Shown here: positions 9,014 through 17,861 of the stretch, piece after piece
Layout of the letters: the number at the start of each line of letters is the position of its first letter
How positions within the stretch are numbered: position 1 is the stretch's first letter
Origin: Paenibacillus sp. BSR1-1
Lineage (GTDB): Bacteria > Bacillota > Bacilli > Bacillales > Cytobacillaceae
Reading direction: 5' to 3'
DNA length: 64,000 nucleotides
NCBI RefSeq assembly: GCF_030403775.1
Contig: NZ_JAQMWQ010000008.1
Coordinates: 1 to 64,000 of the forward strand
Notes under the pieces: generated by a model
What the model was told of the DNA's origin: nothing
Database searches by the model: none
Seen by the model: only the letters and a program-made list of their open reading frames with translations
Translations under genes and position numbers: made by a program

Positions 9014-10138
9014 TTAGCTTCTATTCGTCTTTTTGTTTTGCCGGTAATCCGATGGGGTAACACCGATACATTTTTTAAACCATTTGCTTAAATATTTTCC
9101 GTCCTGAATGCCTATTTTCTCCCCGATTTCCTGCAGGGTCAAAGACGTATTTTCAAGGAGGTCGCAAGCCGCCTGGATTTTTAGTTTTTCTGTAAAGGAA
9201 ATAAAGCTTTCCCCAACCGTTTTTTTAAACATTGTACTAAAGTGGCTCCGGCTTAATCCAACTTCATTGGCGATAAAGGTAGAGGAAAGGGATTCATGCA
9301 AATGCTCCATGATGATTTGCACAGCTTTTTGGATTGGCTGCGGCCAGTCCTTCATCGAAATCTTAAATTGTTTTTCAAACTTTAACTGCCGGTATAGGGC
9401 TGATACTCCGTTCATCCATTCCGTTATCCCTTGGTTAGGGCCATTTACGTTCCAGCGGATGGAGGCATCTTTGCTCCTGGCTTCAACCAGCTGATGTTCA
9501 AACGCCTCTTTGGCTGTTTCCGGGATAAAGATAAAGGCTTGATCTTGACCGCAATGAATCTTTGCCAATTGTTTTTCCCCAACAGGCCATTTTTTATGAA
9601 AATTTAGTCCATTTACGAGAAAAATGGAAAAGGGTTCCTTCATCCATTTCCAATCTTCAAGAAATTTCTCGTCTAATTGTGCAAGAAAGGAGTTTTCAAA
9701 ACCACATAGCCATTCATAAAAATCCTTTTCTAATGATGAAGAAGACTGAGCTTTCCCGGAGCTTGTTAATTCATTTTCAAAGCGTTCCAGGTATTCCTCA
9801 AACTCCTGGTCTTGGAAGGCTGTTTTCAAGATATACCCGGAAGCGCCAATATTCATCCCCTCTTGTGCATAAGTAAAGTCCCGGTGACAGCTTAACAATA
9901 ATATTTTTACAGCAGGGGAAGTCTGTTTTATTTTTCTCGCGAGTTCAATTCCGGTCATTTCAGGCATGACAATATCTGTTATGACCACCTCAGGGGAATG
10001 CTCCTGAAAAAGTTCCCATGCCTTTTGCCCATTTGGAGCATCAGCAATAACCTCCATATTAAATTTTGCCCAATCGACTGTGGCGATTAATCCCTTTCTT
10101 ACAATCAACTCATCATCTGCAAGTAATACTTTGATCAT
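9014..10138 (-). CDS. YesN-like AraC-family response regulator
   Basis: The 374-residue protein begins MIKVLLADDE. This start overlaps the kinase stop by one base (TGATG) and has AAAGGAGG 8 nt upstream; the longer reading from 10162 is unsupported. An N-terminal receiver domain with phosphoacceptor D55 (ITDIVMP) is followed by a variable linker. A C-terminal AraC-type double HTH (about 270-374, with SRSHFSTMFKK and DGKYLSKWFKK) completes it. It pairs with the kinase just upstream and probably activates the adjacent transport and catabolic operon in response to extracellular sugar. Confidence 0.92.
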   Translation of the reverse strand: MIKVLLADDELIVRKGLIATVDWAKFNMEVIADAPNGQKAWELFQEHSPEVVITDIVMPEMTGIELARKIKQTSPAVKILLLSCHRDFTYAQEGMNIGASGYILKTAFQDQEFEEYLERFENELTSSGKAQSSSSLEKDFYEWLCGFENSFLAQLDEKFLEDWKWMKEPFSIFLVNGLNFHKKWPVGEKQLAKIHCGQDQAFIFIPETAKEAFEHQLVEARSKDASIRWNVNGPNQGITEWMNGVSALYRQLKFEKQFKISMKDWPQPIQKAVQIIMEHLHESLSSTFIANEVGLSRSHFSTMFKKTVGESFISFTEKLKIQAACDLLENTSLTLQEIGEKIGIQDGKYLSKWFKKCIGVTPSDYRQNKKTNRS

Positions 10139-11850
10139 CACAGCTGCCTCCTTTTCGGCCATTTAATCCTAAAAATTGTCTTTATCCCTACAACAGATTC
10201 AATTGATAAGCCATACTCTGATCCAAAATGGAGCCTTACACGCTGATCGACATTATAAACGCCAATACCTCTTCCTTTATCATTTGGATGTGCCGGGGCT
10301 AACAGTTTCGTTGCCGTTTCTTCATTCATGCCTTTTCCATTATCCGTTAAGGTTAGTTCTAAATGGTCAGGTTTTTCTGATACTATGAGCTCGATTCTTC
10401 CCTGCCCGTCTTCAAAAGCATGGAAAAAGATATTTTCAAATAGCGGCTGCAGGGTCATTCTCGGGATAAAATAGTCCAAGCATCCTGAATCGATTTTTTC
10501 GATATATTCAAAGGTAGGTCCATAACGAACCTCTTGAACTTTCAAATAATGCTTTATCGTCTCAAGTTCTTTTTTCAACGGAATTAACTCGTCCGAAAAA
10601 TTTAAATTCTCATGGAGAACCTCTGTCAAATGATAGATCATTTCTTGAACTTCTTTTGTTCCTGACAGCCTAGCCTTCCACTGAATTGAGTTTAAGGTGT
10701 TAAATAATAAGTGCGGATTAATTTGATAATGGAAAGCCCGCAGCTCCGCATGTCTTTTTAGCCGCTCTGTCTCGCTCATTTGCTCGATTAAGCCTTTAAT
10801 TTGATTGACCATGTCATTGAAGCTTTGAGCCAATACTCCTAATTCATCCTTTGATGTAACCACAATCTGGGTATTTAAATCCCCTTCACTTACTCGCTCC
10901 ATCGAGAACTTCAGGCGTTTGATTCTTTTCGACAGCGGGACTGAAAGAAATACCGCCAGAATACAGACTAAGAGAATCGAAAATAAAATGGCCAATAATG
11001 TATATTGGTAGATGACATTAGAAGATTGATAATAGTATTTTTGCGGTATCCGGACAACGATATCCCAGCCATATGCTTCAAAATGATTATTCCAGACAAT
11101 ATCGGACTTTAATTTTTCCGGAGCGTTTTTTGTTTGATATACAACCTGATGCTTTCCATTTTTAAGAGTGATAGAGGCATGAAGTTTATTTTCTAAAAAG
11201 TTAATATAAGAAAACAATTCCTCTGCGTTTGTTTCGACTAACAGCTTACTTCCCTTTAATACACCAAACTGACTTTCAATCGGAAAAACAAGTCCCATAA
11301 TCTTTTCATCTTTTCTTCCGGTATAATAATGGTCAGAATTATAAAACCCGATCCAGAGGTCCCCCTCTTTTACGCGATTCGCTTCCTTCCAGAAGGGCTT
11401 TTGAACGAGCTTATGAATATCAACACGATCATTGCCATAATAGTAGCCTGTGTTGGTGATTAAATAGATTCCCTTCGTATTAAAGGTCTTATGTGCCTCT
11501 AAATATCTTTCAAAATTTTTATTTTCAATAAATCCCGCATACGTACGGGGGATCTCTTCTTTTAATATGACCAGGGTAGGATCTGATAAATAGTGGTTAA
11601 TATCTTTTGAAATGACATACATTTGCTCAAAAGTATTTTCGATTTGTTTGTCGAGCTGGGAGACAGAAAACTTCTCATACTCGTTATATTGTTTATTTAC
11701 GATCTCCGAGGATTTTTCATAGGATAAATACCCAAAAAGCCCTAATGGAATTAAGGCTACCATCAGGAAAAACAACACCATTTTTGTACGAATGCTGCCA
11801 AAGGACAGCGTTTTCACCTTTAAAGCTATCATGTTTAGAAAATTTTTCAT
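10138..11850 (-). CDS. YesM-like sensor histidine kinase
   Basis: The protein of about 570 residues begins MKNFLNMIAL, with AAGGTGAT close upstream; a GTG three codons earlier overlaps that site. It has a membrane helix at about 25-45, an extracellular sensor region of about 240 residues, and a second helix near 285-305. A HAMP domain follows, then the LytS/YesM-type His_kinase region (phospho-His in YQINPHLLFNTLNS) and an HATPase_c domain (N-box ENIFFHAF, G-box DNGKGMN). It signals to the overlapping YesN regulator. The ligand is presumably the sugar imported by the next operon. Confidence 0.92.
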   Translation of the reverse strand: MKNFLNMIALKVKTLSFGSIRTKMVLFFLMVALIPLGLFGYLSYEKSSEIVNKQYNEYEKFSVSQLDKQIENTFEQMYVISKDINHYLSDPTLVILKEEIPRTYAGFIENKNFERYLEAHKTFNTKGIYLITNTGYYYGNDRVDIHKLVQKPFWKEANRVKEGDLWIGFYNSDHYYTGRKDEKIMGLVFPIESQFGVLKGSKLLVETNAEELFSYINFLENKLHASITLKNGKHQVVYQTKNAPEKLKSDIVWNNHFEAYGWDIVVRIPQKYYYQSSNVIYQYTLLAILFSILLVCILAVFLSVPLSKRIKRLKFSMERVSEGDLNTQIVVTSKDELGVLAQSFNDMVNQIKGLIEQMSETERLKRHAELRAFHYQINPHLLFNTLNSIQWKARLSGTKEVQEMIYHLTEVLHENLNFSDELIPLKKELETIKHYLKVQEVRYGPTFEYIEKIDSGCLDYFIPRMTLQPLFENIFFHAFEDGQGRIELIVSEKPDHLELTLTDNGKGMNEETATKLLAPAHPNDKGRGIGVYNVDQRVRLHFGSEYGLSIESVVGIKTIFRIKWPKRRQL

Positions 11851-11943
11851 CGGAATCACCTTGAGGTTTCTTTAAACCTAATAATATCAAAAACATTAAA
11901 AATAGAGTGAGAATATTATTGTGGAAAAAAAGGGGAAATAGAA

Positions 11944-11980
11944 AAAGTGAAACAGAAGGACGACCCTTCCATTTCACTTT
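11944..11980 (-). terminator. Rho-independent terminator of the LivJ-type gene
   Basis: On the minus strand AAAGTGAAA-TG-GAAGG, a 4-nt GTCG loop, then a matching TCCTTC-TG-TTTCACTTT arm is followed by TTCTATTT. It lies 10 nt past the stop codon at 11990. Confidence 0.8.
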
Positions 11981-11989
11981 CACACTTCT

Positions 11990-13165
11990 TTAAGGATTAA
12001 CTTTTGTGTTAAATACTTGTTTGCCGTCTTTATATTCTAAAACTGTTGCTGATTTTACTGGGTTATGATTTTTATCGATTGTTACAACACCGGTAACTAG
12101 AGATAAGTCTTTTGTTTTTGCTAAAGCATCTTTGATTTTAGTAGTATCTGTGCTGCCTGCACGCTTGATGGCATCTGCTAATAGATAAACAGTATCATAG
12201 CCTAGAGCGTTGAACGCATTTGGTGCTTCGCCATTGTACTTTTCTTTGAAGGTAGAAACGAAATCTTGAATCTTCTTATCTGGGTCTTCAGAAGAATAGT
12301 GGTTTGTGATGAATGTGTTATTTAATGCATCAGCACCAGCTAATTCTACTAGCTTTGGAGAATCCCAGCCATCTGCACCCATTAACGGAACGTTAAGGCC
12401 AAGTTCACGAGCCTGCTTAACAATTAAGCCCACTTCTTCATAATATCCTGGAATAAAGACGAATTCCGGATTCTTGGATTTGATACGAGTTAATGTAGCA
12501 CGGAAGTCTGTGTCCTTACCAACATAAGCTTCTTCCGCTACAATCTTGCCGCCTTCTTTTTCAAATGTTTCTTTGAAAGATGCTGCTAGACCTTTCGCAT
12601 AGTCACTGGCACTGTCAGCAAAAATAGCTACATTTTTAACCTTTAATTCTTTCGCCGCAAAGTTTGCTGCTACTGTTCCTTGGAATGGATCAATGAAAGA
12701 AGTACGGAAAACGTATTCGTTTAATTTCCCTTTATCTGTCACTGTTACATTTGGGCTTGTCCCAGATGGGGTTAATAGAACTGTTTTTGTATCATTAGCA
12801 ATCTGCGCCTGTGCCACTGTATCACCGCTAGTTGCAGCACCAATAATTGCAGTTACTTTGTCCTGGCTTGTTAGTTTCACTGCGCCGTTTGTTGCTTCGG
12901 CTGCTTCTGACTTATTATCTACCTTGACAAGATCTATCTTTTTGCCATCTACTCCGCCTTTTTTGTTGATTTCATCAACGGCAATATCTATTCCCTTTTT
13001 CAGTGACTCCCCGTAAGAAGCGACACCGCCTGAAAGCTCTAAGTTTACACCTACTTTAATTGTGTTGCCCCCCGCTGCATTTTCCTTTGGACCGGAACAA
13101 CCTGCTAATACACCGGCCAATAATGCTGAGGCCATAAACGTCTTTGCCCATTTTTTCTTCATCAT
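11990..13165 (-). CDS. Orphan LivJ-type ABC substrate-binding lipoprotein
   Basis: The protein of about 391 residues begins MMKKKWAKTF. AAAGGGGAG lies 6-7 nt before the ATG at 13165, and ORF sequence upstream of that is untranslated leader. A lipoprotein signal peptide ends in LAGC. A periplasmic-binding-protein type 1 domain of the branched-chain amino acid family follows, with the typical start IKVGVNLELSGGVASYGES. Such proteins bind Leu/Ile/Val or other amino acids, amides or aromatics. No livH/M/G/F genes flank it; it is isolated with its own terminator. It must use a transporter encoded elsewhere or serve as a receptor. Confidence 0.88.
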   Translation of the reverse strand: MMKKKWAKTFMASALLAGVLAGCSGPKENAAGGNTIKVGVNLELSGGVASYGESLKKGIDIAVDEINKKGGVDGKKIDLVKVDNKSEAAEATNGAVKLTSQDKVTAIIGAATSGDTVAQAQIANDTKTVLLTPSGTSPNVTVTDKGKLNEYVFRTSFIDPFQGTVAANFAAKELKVKNVAIFADSASDYAKGLAASFKETFEKEGGKIVAEEAYVGKDTDFRATLTRIKSKNPEFVFIPGYYEEVGLIVKQARELGLNVPLMGADGWDSPKLVELAGADALNNTFITNHYSSEDPDKKIQDFVSTFKEKYNGEAPNAFNALGYDTVYLLADAIKRAGSTDTTKIKDALAKTKDLSLVTGVVTIDKNHNPVKSATVLEYKDGKQVFNTKVNP

Positions 13166-13224
13166 GTATGACTCCCCTTTATCTGATTTTTCTGACAAAA
13201 CAAATCGTGGAATGGTACCCTATC

Positions 13225-13251
13225 ATTTTATTAATGCTTTTGTTTAGTCAA
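13225..13251 (-). promoter_or_regulatory. Possible sigma-A promoter of the LivJ-type gene
   Basis: On the minus strand TTGACT (13251-13246) and TAAAAT (13230-13225) are spaced by 15 nt, shorter than optimal. They lie about 60 nt ahead of the start codon. The rest of the 13166-13504 gap is very AT-rich and holds only the cre-like site at 13357. Confidence 0.35.
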
Positions 13252-13356
13252 TTTACTTAATCTATAAATAGTATTCTAGTACAAGTTATTACTTTCGTCT
13301 AGTATATTATTTTATTTATTTAAATATTTCTGAAATTATTGATTTATCTGTAATTT

Positions 13357-13370
13357 TGGTAGCGTTTTCA
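13357..13370. promoter_or_regulatory. cre-like CcpA site
   Basis: TGGTAGCGTTTTCA fits the cre pattern apart from its third base. It is about 190 nt upstream of the LivJ-type start, which is far for classical repression, so this is tentative. Confidence 0.3.
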
Positions 13371-13504
13371 TTTGGAATTGCTATATATAAACTATACCAG
13401 TAAGGGATTTCCATCTTTTCAAAAAACACCAAGTCTGTTTCTAAAATAATAGTTTCATTATGTAACGTTATTGATTACAGAAGGTTTTTATTATTTCATA
13501 ACTC

Positions 13505-13539
13505 AGAAAGCCCGCTGAGTTAGATTCAGCGGGCTTTCT
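13505..13539 (-). terminator. Terminator after the VOC/GNAT pair
   Basis: A perfect 14-bp stem (AGAAAGCCCGCTGA / TCAGCGGGCTTTCT) with a 7-nt loop lies 9 nt past the stop at 13548. The arm ends in a T-containing run but lacks a long U-tract. Confidence 0.75.
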
Positions 13540-13547
13540 AATTTAAA

Positions 13548-14360
13548 TTAGTTGAAACTCCAGTATCCATCCAGCTTTTTAAAAAAGCGACTTTGATTCG
13601 TTTCAAAAAGGTTTACCATAAATGGTGTTTCCCCTTTTTCTTTTAACACCTTTTCTACATAACCTTCTCCTATAGGCGTACAGAACAACAGATTTGTTCC
13701 AGACAATTCTATTTTTCTGCATCTGGCCTTTAATTCTTGGTCAATAAACTCGGCACCAGGCTGAAGGTCCAACATCCGCTCCCATGTTTTCATCGTTTGT
13801 TCTAAATCCCGGACGGCAAAACCGACGTCCGCAAATTTTGGCTGTCCTAGGATATGATTTCCGATTAAACCTTGCTTCTCTAATTCGGACATTCTCTGTT
13901 CATCAGACTTTTCCCATTGAATAAAAAAGGGAAGAGCAAGCTCATTGCCGGTGATTTCCGGGAACAGCAGTGACCATTTAATGATTTCACCATCCGCCCG
14001 AGCTCTTTCTCCTGGGATTGGACCATAAACCGTAAACCCATCCGCTTTCAGCTTTATTGCCAATTTTTCAATGCTATCGGTACGAATGGCAATTCTGGCA
14101 GGGCCCTCCCCGCGTGCTTTTGGCAATTGTTCGACGATATGGATAATCAATCGGTTTTCATCATGTTTTTCAGCAATCGATTCATTATCAATCCCTAAAA
14201 ACTCGATATAGCTTAAGCCAAAATAGCTAAGAGTATTATAGGTCCCCCATTTTTCATGCCGGCCGCCATTCGCTGCGTGAATTCCCATTTCTTTAAGAAT
14301 AGGAATCGCTTCTTCAGGTTTCTTAGAAAACCAGACTAGATGATCAAAAGAAAATTTCAT
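13548..14360 (-). CDS. VOC family (glyoxalase_3-like) protein
   Basis: The 270-residue protein starts FSFDHLVWFSKKPEEAI, a typical glyoxalase-like domain opening. It appears to have two VOC halves, the second beginning near residue 170 (FADVGFAVRDLEQTM). VOC proteins bind metal through His/Glu pairs and act as dioxygenases, isomerases, lyases or resistance proteins, so the function here is undetermined. There is no signal peptide. GAAGGTG precedes the ATG. The GNAT gene ends 17 nt upstream, so the two are probably cotranscribed and end at the 13505 hairpin. Confidence 0.8.
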   Translation of the reverse strand: MKFSFDHLVWFSKKPEEAIPILKEMGIHAANGGRHEKWGTYNTLSYFGLSYIEFLGIDNESIAEKHDENRLIIHIVEQLPKARGEGPARIAIRTDSIEKLAIKLKADGFTVYGPIPGERARADGEIIKWSLLFPEITGNELALPFFIQWEKSDEQRMSELEKQGLIGNHILGQPKFADVGFAVRDLEQTMKTWERMLDLQPGAEFIDQELKARCRKIELSGTNLLFCTPIGEGYVEKVLKEKGETPFMVNLFETNQSRFFKKLDGYWSFN

Positions 14361-14377
14361 TGCTTATTGCACCTTCT

Positions 14378-15277
14378 TTATTTTTCTAATTCAAATTGAT
14401 AGCAGGTTACACCCTCAACCTGTTTAAATCCTTCCTGAACATATAAGGCCTGTGCCCGCTCATTTTCTCCGTTGACGGAAAGGATGATTCTTTTATAGGA
14501 GTTTTCTTTAGCAAATTGTAGGGATGCTCTTAATAATTGTCTTCCCAAGCCCTTGCCTTGGTATTCCGGCAGAATAGCCAGCGGGCCGATATTCATAATT
14601 GGGGCATCCTCGTATTCGTCTGCCGCTCCCCTTACGACACCGACAGGTTTTTCTTTATGAAACAGGATTTTCATTCCTCCATCAAGGTAATCACTGCTTG
14701 AAACCATCTTGGCCACCATCTCCAGCGTGACAGGTGTTTCATTTCCTTTCAGTGTTGCGAAACCGGCATTCCGTACTTTACACCAAATTTCTTCATCCTT
14801 ACCTGGCACAAAGTTTCGTATTCTATAATCTTCTGGCAAACGGACTTCAGATACGTCTAAGTCCTCTCGAACCAGTAGAAAAGCATACCGTTCTACATTA
14901 AAATTCAGCTTATCCATCATCTCCGCTAATGACTTATTTGCCAATGGGATAAAAATAAACACCTTGTCTAATCCGCTAGTATGTTTTATTAGTGATTCTA
15001 GCAGCTGATCGTAGAGTTTTCGATCCTCGATTTCTGAATGAAAAATACGAAAACGCGCCCTTTTGCCTCTTCGATTGTACTCATCCATAATCAGTGAGGC
15101 TGCGGCTCGAATCTCCCCTTGTTGATTGGTTGCAATGTATGTAGGATTTTCGGAATCAGGCTCAAACTTTTTTAAATGCTCATCATATAAAAATGAATCA
15201 TCAACTTCTTTTCTATGCATCCTACAGTATTCAACGAAATCCTGAACACTGGCACTTTGCAAGGCTTCGATTTTCAT
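14378..15277 (-). CDS. GNAT family N-acetyltransferase (two-domain)
   Basis: The 299-residue cytoplasmic protein has its best GNAT signature in the C-terminal half: IGPLAILPEYQGKGLGRQLL (about 232-251, acetyl-CoA-binding R/QxxGxG/A loop), then NERAQALYVQEGF. The N-terminal half (1-140) looks like a degenerate second GNAT fold, as in tandem-GNAT proteins. GGGGTGAGGGG precedes the ATG. It forms a two-gene unit with the VOC protein. The acceptor substrate is unknown. Confidence 0.85.
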   Translation of the reverse strand: MKIEALQSASVQDFVEYCRMHRKEVDDSFLYDEHLKKFEPDSENPTYIATNQQGEIRAAASLIMDEYNRRGKRARFRIFHSEIEDRKLYDQLLESLIKHTSGLDKVFIFIPLANKSLAEMMDKLNFNVERYAFLLVREDLDVSEVRLPEDYRIRNFVPGKDEEIWCKVRNAGFATLKGNETPVTLEMVAKMVSSSDYLDGGMKILFHKEKPVGVVRGAADEYEDAPIMNIGPLAILPEYQGKGLGRQLLRASLQFAKENSYKRIILSVNGENERAQALYVQEGFKQVEGVTCYQFELEK

Positions 15278-15365
15278 TTGCCCCTCACCCCTTTTATCGT
15301 TAAGCCATCACCATTTTATCACGAATTAATTTTATTAAAAATGCTGAAAATTGTGAATAAAAACA

Positions 15366-15383
15366 GAGCGTGAATACACGCTC
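15366..15383 (-). terminator. Terminator of the first alpha-galactosidase gene
   Basis: GAGCGTG-TATT-CACGCTC followed on the minus strand by TGTTTTTATTC, 8 nt past the stop at 15391. Confidence 0.85.
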
Positions 15384-15390
15384 CATTCAA

Positions 15391-17577
15391 TTAGGAGACT
15401 TTTAGCTGAAATATAAAGGAAGCATAATCTTGTTTAATCAATGGAAGTCTGATGCCAATTTTCATTAGTTCATCACCATAGTATTCGTTCAAGCCTTCGT
15501 CTATTCTGTACTTCAGCAACGGATGAAGTCCGGATAGTTTGAGACGCATAAAGGGCGGATTCGGTTCTGCCAGTGTTTTGTAGTAAAAAACAACCGCCTT
15601 TTCCTTATTTGGTGCTACATACATCCATGCTGTAACCGTTCCTTCGAATGGACTTAACAGCCTGAACAGGTCGCCAAAGCAAACGAGATCTTTAATTTGA
15701 TGATAGAGTTTGATTTGCTCAGTAACCACCTGTTTATCATGGCTGCTAAGCTTATCTATATTTAATTCAAAGCCAAAATTCGCGGCCATGGCCACATGGC
15801 ATCTCATTGTTAATGGAGTTACTCTGCCTACCTGGTGGTTCGGGACATCGGAAACATGGGCCCCCATTGTAATTGCTGGGTAGACAATGCTTGTTCCATA
15901 TTGGATTTTTAACCTTTCGACAGCATCGGTATCATCACTCGTCCAGGTTTGCGGCATGTAATAAAGCATGCCCGGATCAAAGCGTCCGCCGCCGCCGGAA
16001 CAGCTTTCAAATAAAATATGTGGAAAACGCGTTGTCAATGTTTCCAGTATCCGATACAGCCCAAGCATATAGCGGTGGGCTGTTTCCTGCTGTCTTTCAG
16101 GTGGCAATCCAGATGAGCCCACTTCGGTCATGTTTCGGTTCATGTCCCATTTCACATAGGAAATAAGGGCACTGGTGAAGATGCTGGTGAGTGTTTCAAT
16201 TATATAATCGCATACATCTGCCCTGCTTAAATCTAAGATTAGCTGATTTCTTGAAAGTGTCCGGTTCCGTCCTGGCACATGCAGACACCAATCAGGATGT
16301 TTCCGATATAAATCACTGTCGGGGGAAACCATTTCCGGTTCTACCCATAGACCGAATTTCATTCCCTTTTTCGTGACATAATTAGCAAGTCCAGCTAGAC
16401 CATTTGGCAGTTTTTTCTGATAAACTTTCCAATCGCCCAGTGAGGTCTTATCATTGTCACGATGCCCAAACCAGCCGTCATCAAGTACAAACAGTTCAAT
16501 TCCAAGTTCTTTACCGGCATCTGCAATTTCCTTTAATTTTTTTTCGTTAAATTGAAAATAGGTAGCCTCCCAGTTGTTGATAAGAATCGGGCGTGTTTTG
16601 TCGCGGTAAACGCCGCGGCAAACTCTCGTTCGCAATAATTTATGATACGTTCTTGACATTCCGCCAAGGCCCTCTGAGGAAAAAACCATTATTGCTTCTG
16701 GTGTTAGAAAGACATCTCCTGGGTTTAGCCTCCACTGAAAATTAAAGGGGTTAATGCCGATGGAGAGTCTTGTGGTTTGAAAAAGGTCTACTTCAATGGA
16801 GGCTTGGAAATTCCCGCTGTAAACCAGGCTGAAGCCATAAACTTCCCCCTGCTCCTCGTCAGCGTTTTTGGAAAGCAGGGCAACAAAAGGGTTGTGCTGG
16901 TGGCTGCTCGCCCCTCTTGACGAGGAAATGGATTGAATTCCATGGGTTAATGACTTTCGCTCGATATGACGCTCGCGTCCCCATGTTCCATATAGATGGA
17001 GCCAGTCCCAATTCGATTGGTGGAAATCGACTGACATGCTCATACATTTCAGAATTTCAACTTTCTGGGTGCCATGATGTTCAAACGAAACAGATCTCGT
17101 AATTACATCAAGGTCGCGGTAAATTGTATAATGGAGATTCATCCCCACTCCCAGCATGGAATCTACCAAGGTGATAATTAGCGTTTCCGCCTCAGACTCA
17201 TCTTCGATATACACTTGTGGCAGTCCCATTAGTCTCGGTTTCCCTTGAATAATCTCATGTGAATCATAGACAAATTCCGTAACAGTAGAACCAACAGCTG
17301 TACGGAACTGGTATGCCGGTGTCCTGAAATCTCCGTTACCAGACGCTGGATATTCCTGTGGCAGGGTGTCGAGTGAAAATGCCGGTTTACCTGGTTCTGT
17401 TGTTGGCGAAAATGCTCTGCCTTTAAATTGGAGGATGGAAGATGGCTGCATCACCAGTACCCGCTTCCCCCAGTATAGATGGGCCGGATACTTCCCATGA
17501 ACAATCTGAATGAGATAACTTATCTTGTTATTGTATAAATGGAAGATTCCTTCCTTTTCATTCCAAGTGATTGGCAA
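15391..17577 (-). CDS. GH36 alpha-galactosidase (first copy)
   Basis: The 728-residue protein is full length for bacterial GH36 (about 730). It hydrolyses terminal alpha-1,6-galactose from melibiose, raffinose-type or galactomannan-derived sugars. The N-terminal beta-supersandwich runs to about 330. The TIM barrel carries the nucleophile D478 in YVKWDMNR and acid/base D548 in TWTSDDTD, with the CSGGGGRFDPG loop between. There is no signal peptide, so it is cytoplasmic. Translation starts at a TTG with AGGAGGG 10 nt upstream. The gene stands alone, and a MITE-like element sits 35 bp upstream of it. Its paralog is encoded at 40789-43029. Confidence 0.95.
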   Translation of the reverse strand: MPITWNEKEGIFHLYNNKISYLIQIVHGKYPAHLYWGKRVLVMQPSSILQFKGRAFSPTTEPGKPAFSLDTLPQEYPASGNGDFRTPAYQFRTAVGSTVTEFVYDSHEIIQGKPRLMGLPQVYIEDESEAETLIITLVDSMLGVGMNLHYTIYRDLDVITRSVSFEHHGTQKVEILKCMSMSVDFHQSNWDWLHLYGTWGRERHIERKSLTHGIQSISSSRGASSHQHNPFVALLSKNADEEQGEVYGFSLVYSGNFQASIEVDLFQTTRLSIGINPFNFQWRLNPGDVFLTPEAIMVFSSEGLGGMSRTYHKLLRTRVCRGVYRDKTRPILINNWEATYFQFNEKKLKEIADAGKELGIELFVLDDGWFGHRDNDKTSLGDWKVYQKKLPNGLAGLANYVTKKGMKFGLWVEPEMVSPDSDLYRKHPDWCLHVPGRNRTLSRNQLILDLSRADVCDYIIETLTSIFTSALISYVKWDMNRNMTEVGSSGLPPERQQETAHRYMLGLYRILETLTTRFPHILFESCSGGGGRFDPGMLYYMPQTWTSDDTDAVERLKIQYGTSIVYPAITMGAHVSDVPNHQVGRVTPLTMRCHVAMAANFGFELNIDKLSSHDKQVVTEQIKLYHQIKDLVCFGDLFRLLSPFEGTVTAWMYVAPNKEKAVVFYYKTLAEPNPPFMRLKLSGLHPLLKYRIDEGLNEYYGDELMKIGIRLPLIKQDYASFIFQLKVS

Positions 17578-17611
17578 TCGGCTCTTTCCCTCCTACTTGT
17601 TTATTTACTTA

Positions 17612-17774
17612 GGCTCTTTTCGTAAACTTTTGTTACTACTAGAACTTATTAAGGGTCATATACAAAGTTTGTAGTCAATTTTCGCAAATGTTCTTACGAA
17701 AAGATGCCACGAAGAATCATTTTTTACGTGTTGAAGAACCTATACGAAAAACAACAACCTTTGCGAAAATAGCC
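17612..17774. mobile_element. MITE-like element, copy 1 (8-bp TSD)
   Basis: The 163-bp non-coding element is bounded by imperfect terminal inverted repeats: GGCTCTTTTCGTAAAC on the left and, reading inward from the right, GGCTATTTTCGCAAAG. It is flanked by a perfect 8-bp direct repeat TTTACTTA (17604-17611 and 17775-17782). An internal dyad (TTTTCGCAAATG...TTACGAAAAGATGCC, about 17678-17712) repeats the terminal motif. The same element with a different 8-bp duplication is at 62158-62319. No transposase is encoded, so it must be moved in trans. GGCT ends and 8-bp duplications recall ISL3-family elements (from memory). Confidence 0.85.
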
Positions 17775-17861
17775 TTTACTTATAAAACAATGTAATATTA
17801 TCTGTTTATGTTACCTGCTTTTTGTATATGCTATGTTCGATATGAATTTGGAGGTGTTTTT

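Noticed and set aside
17612-17774. Promoter inside the MITE driving the alpha-galactosidase
   Set aside because: TTGACT is present on the minus strand, but no -10 lies at acceptable spacing. The other copy lacks the TTGACT, so I cannot support it from sequence alone.
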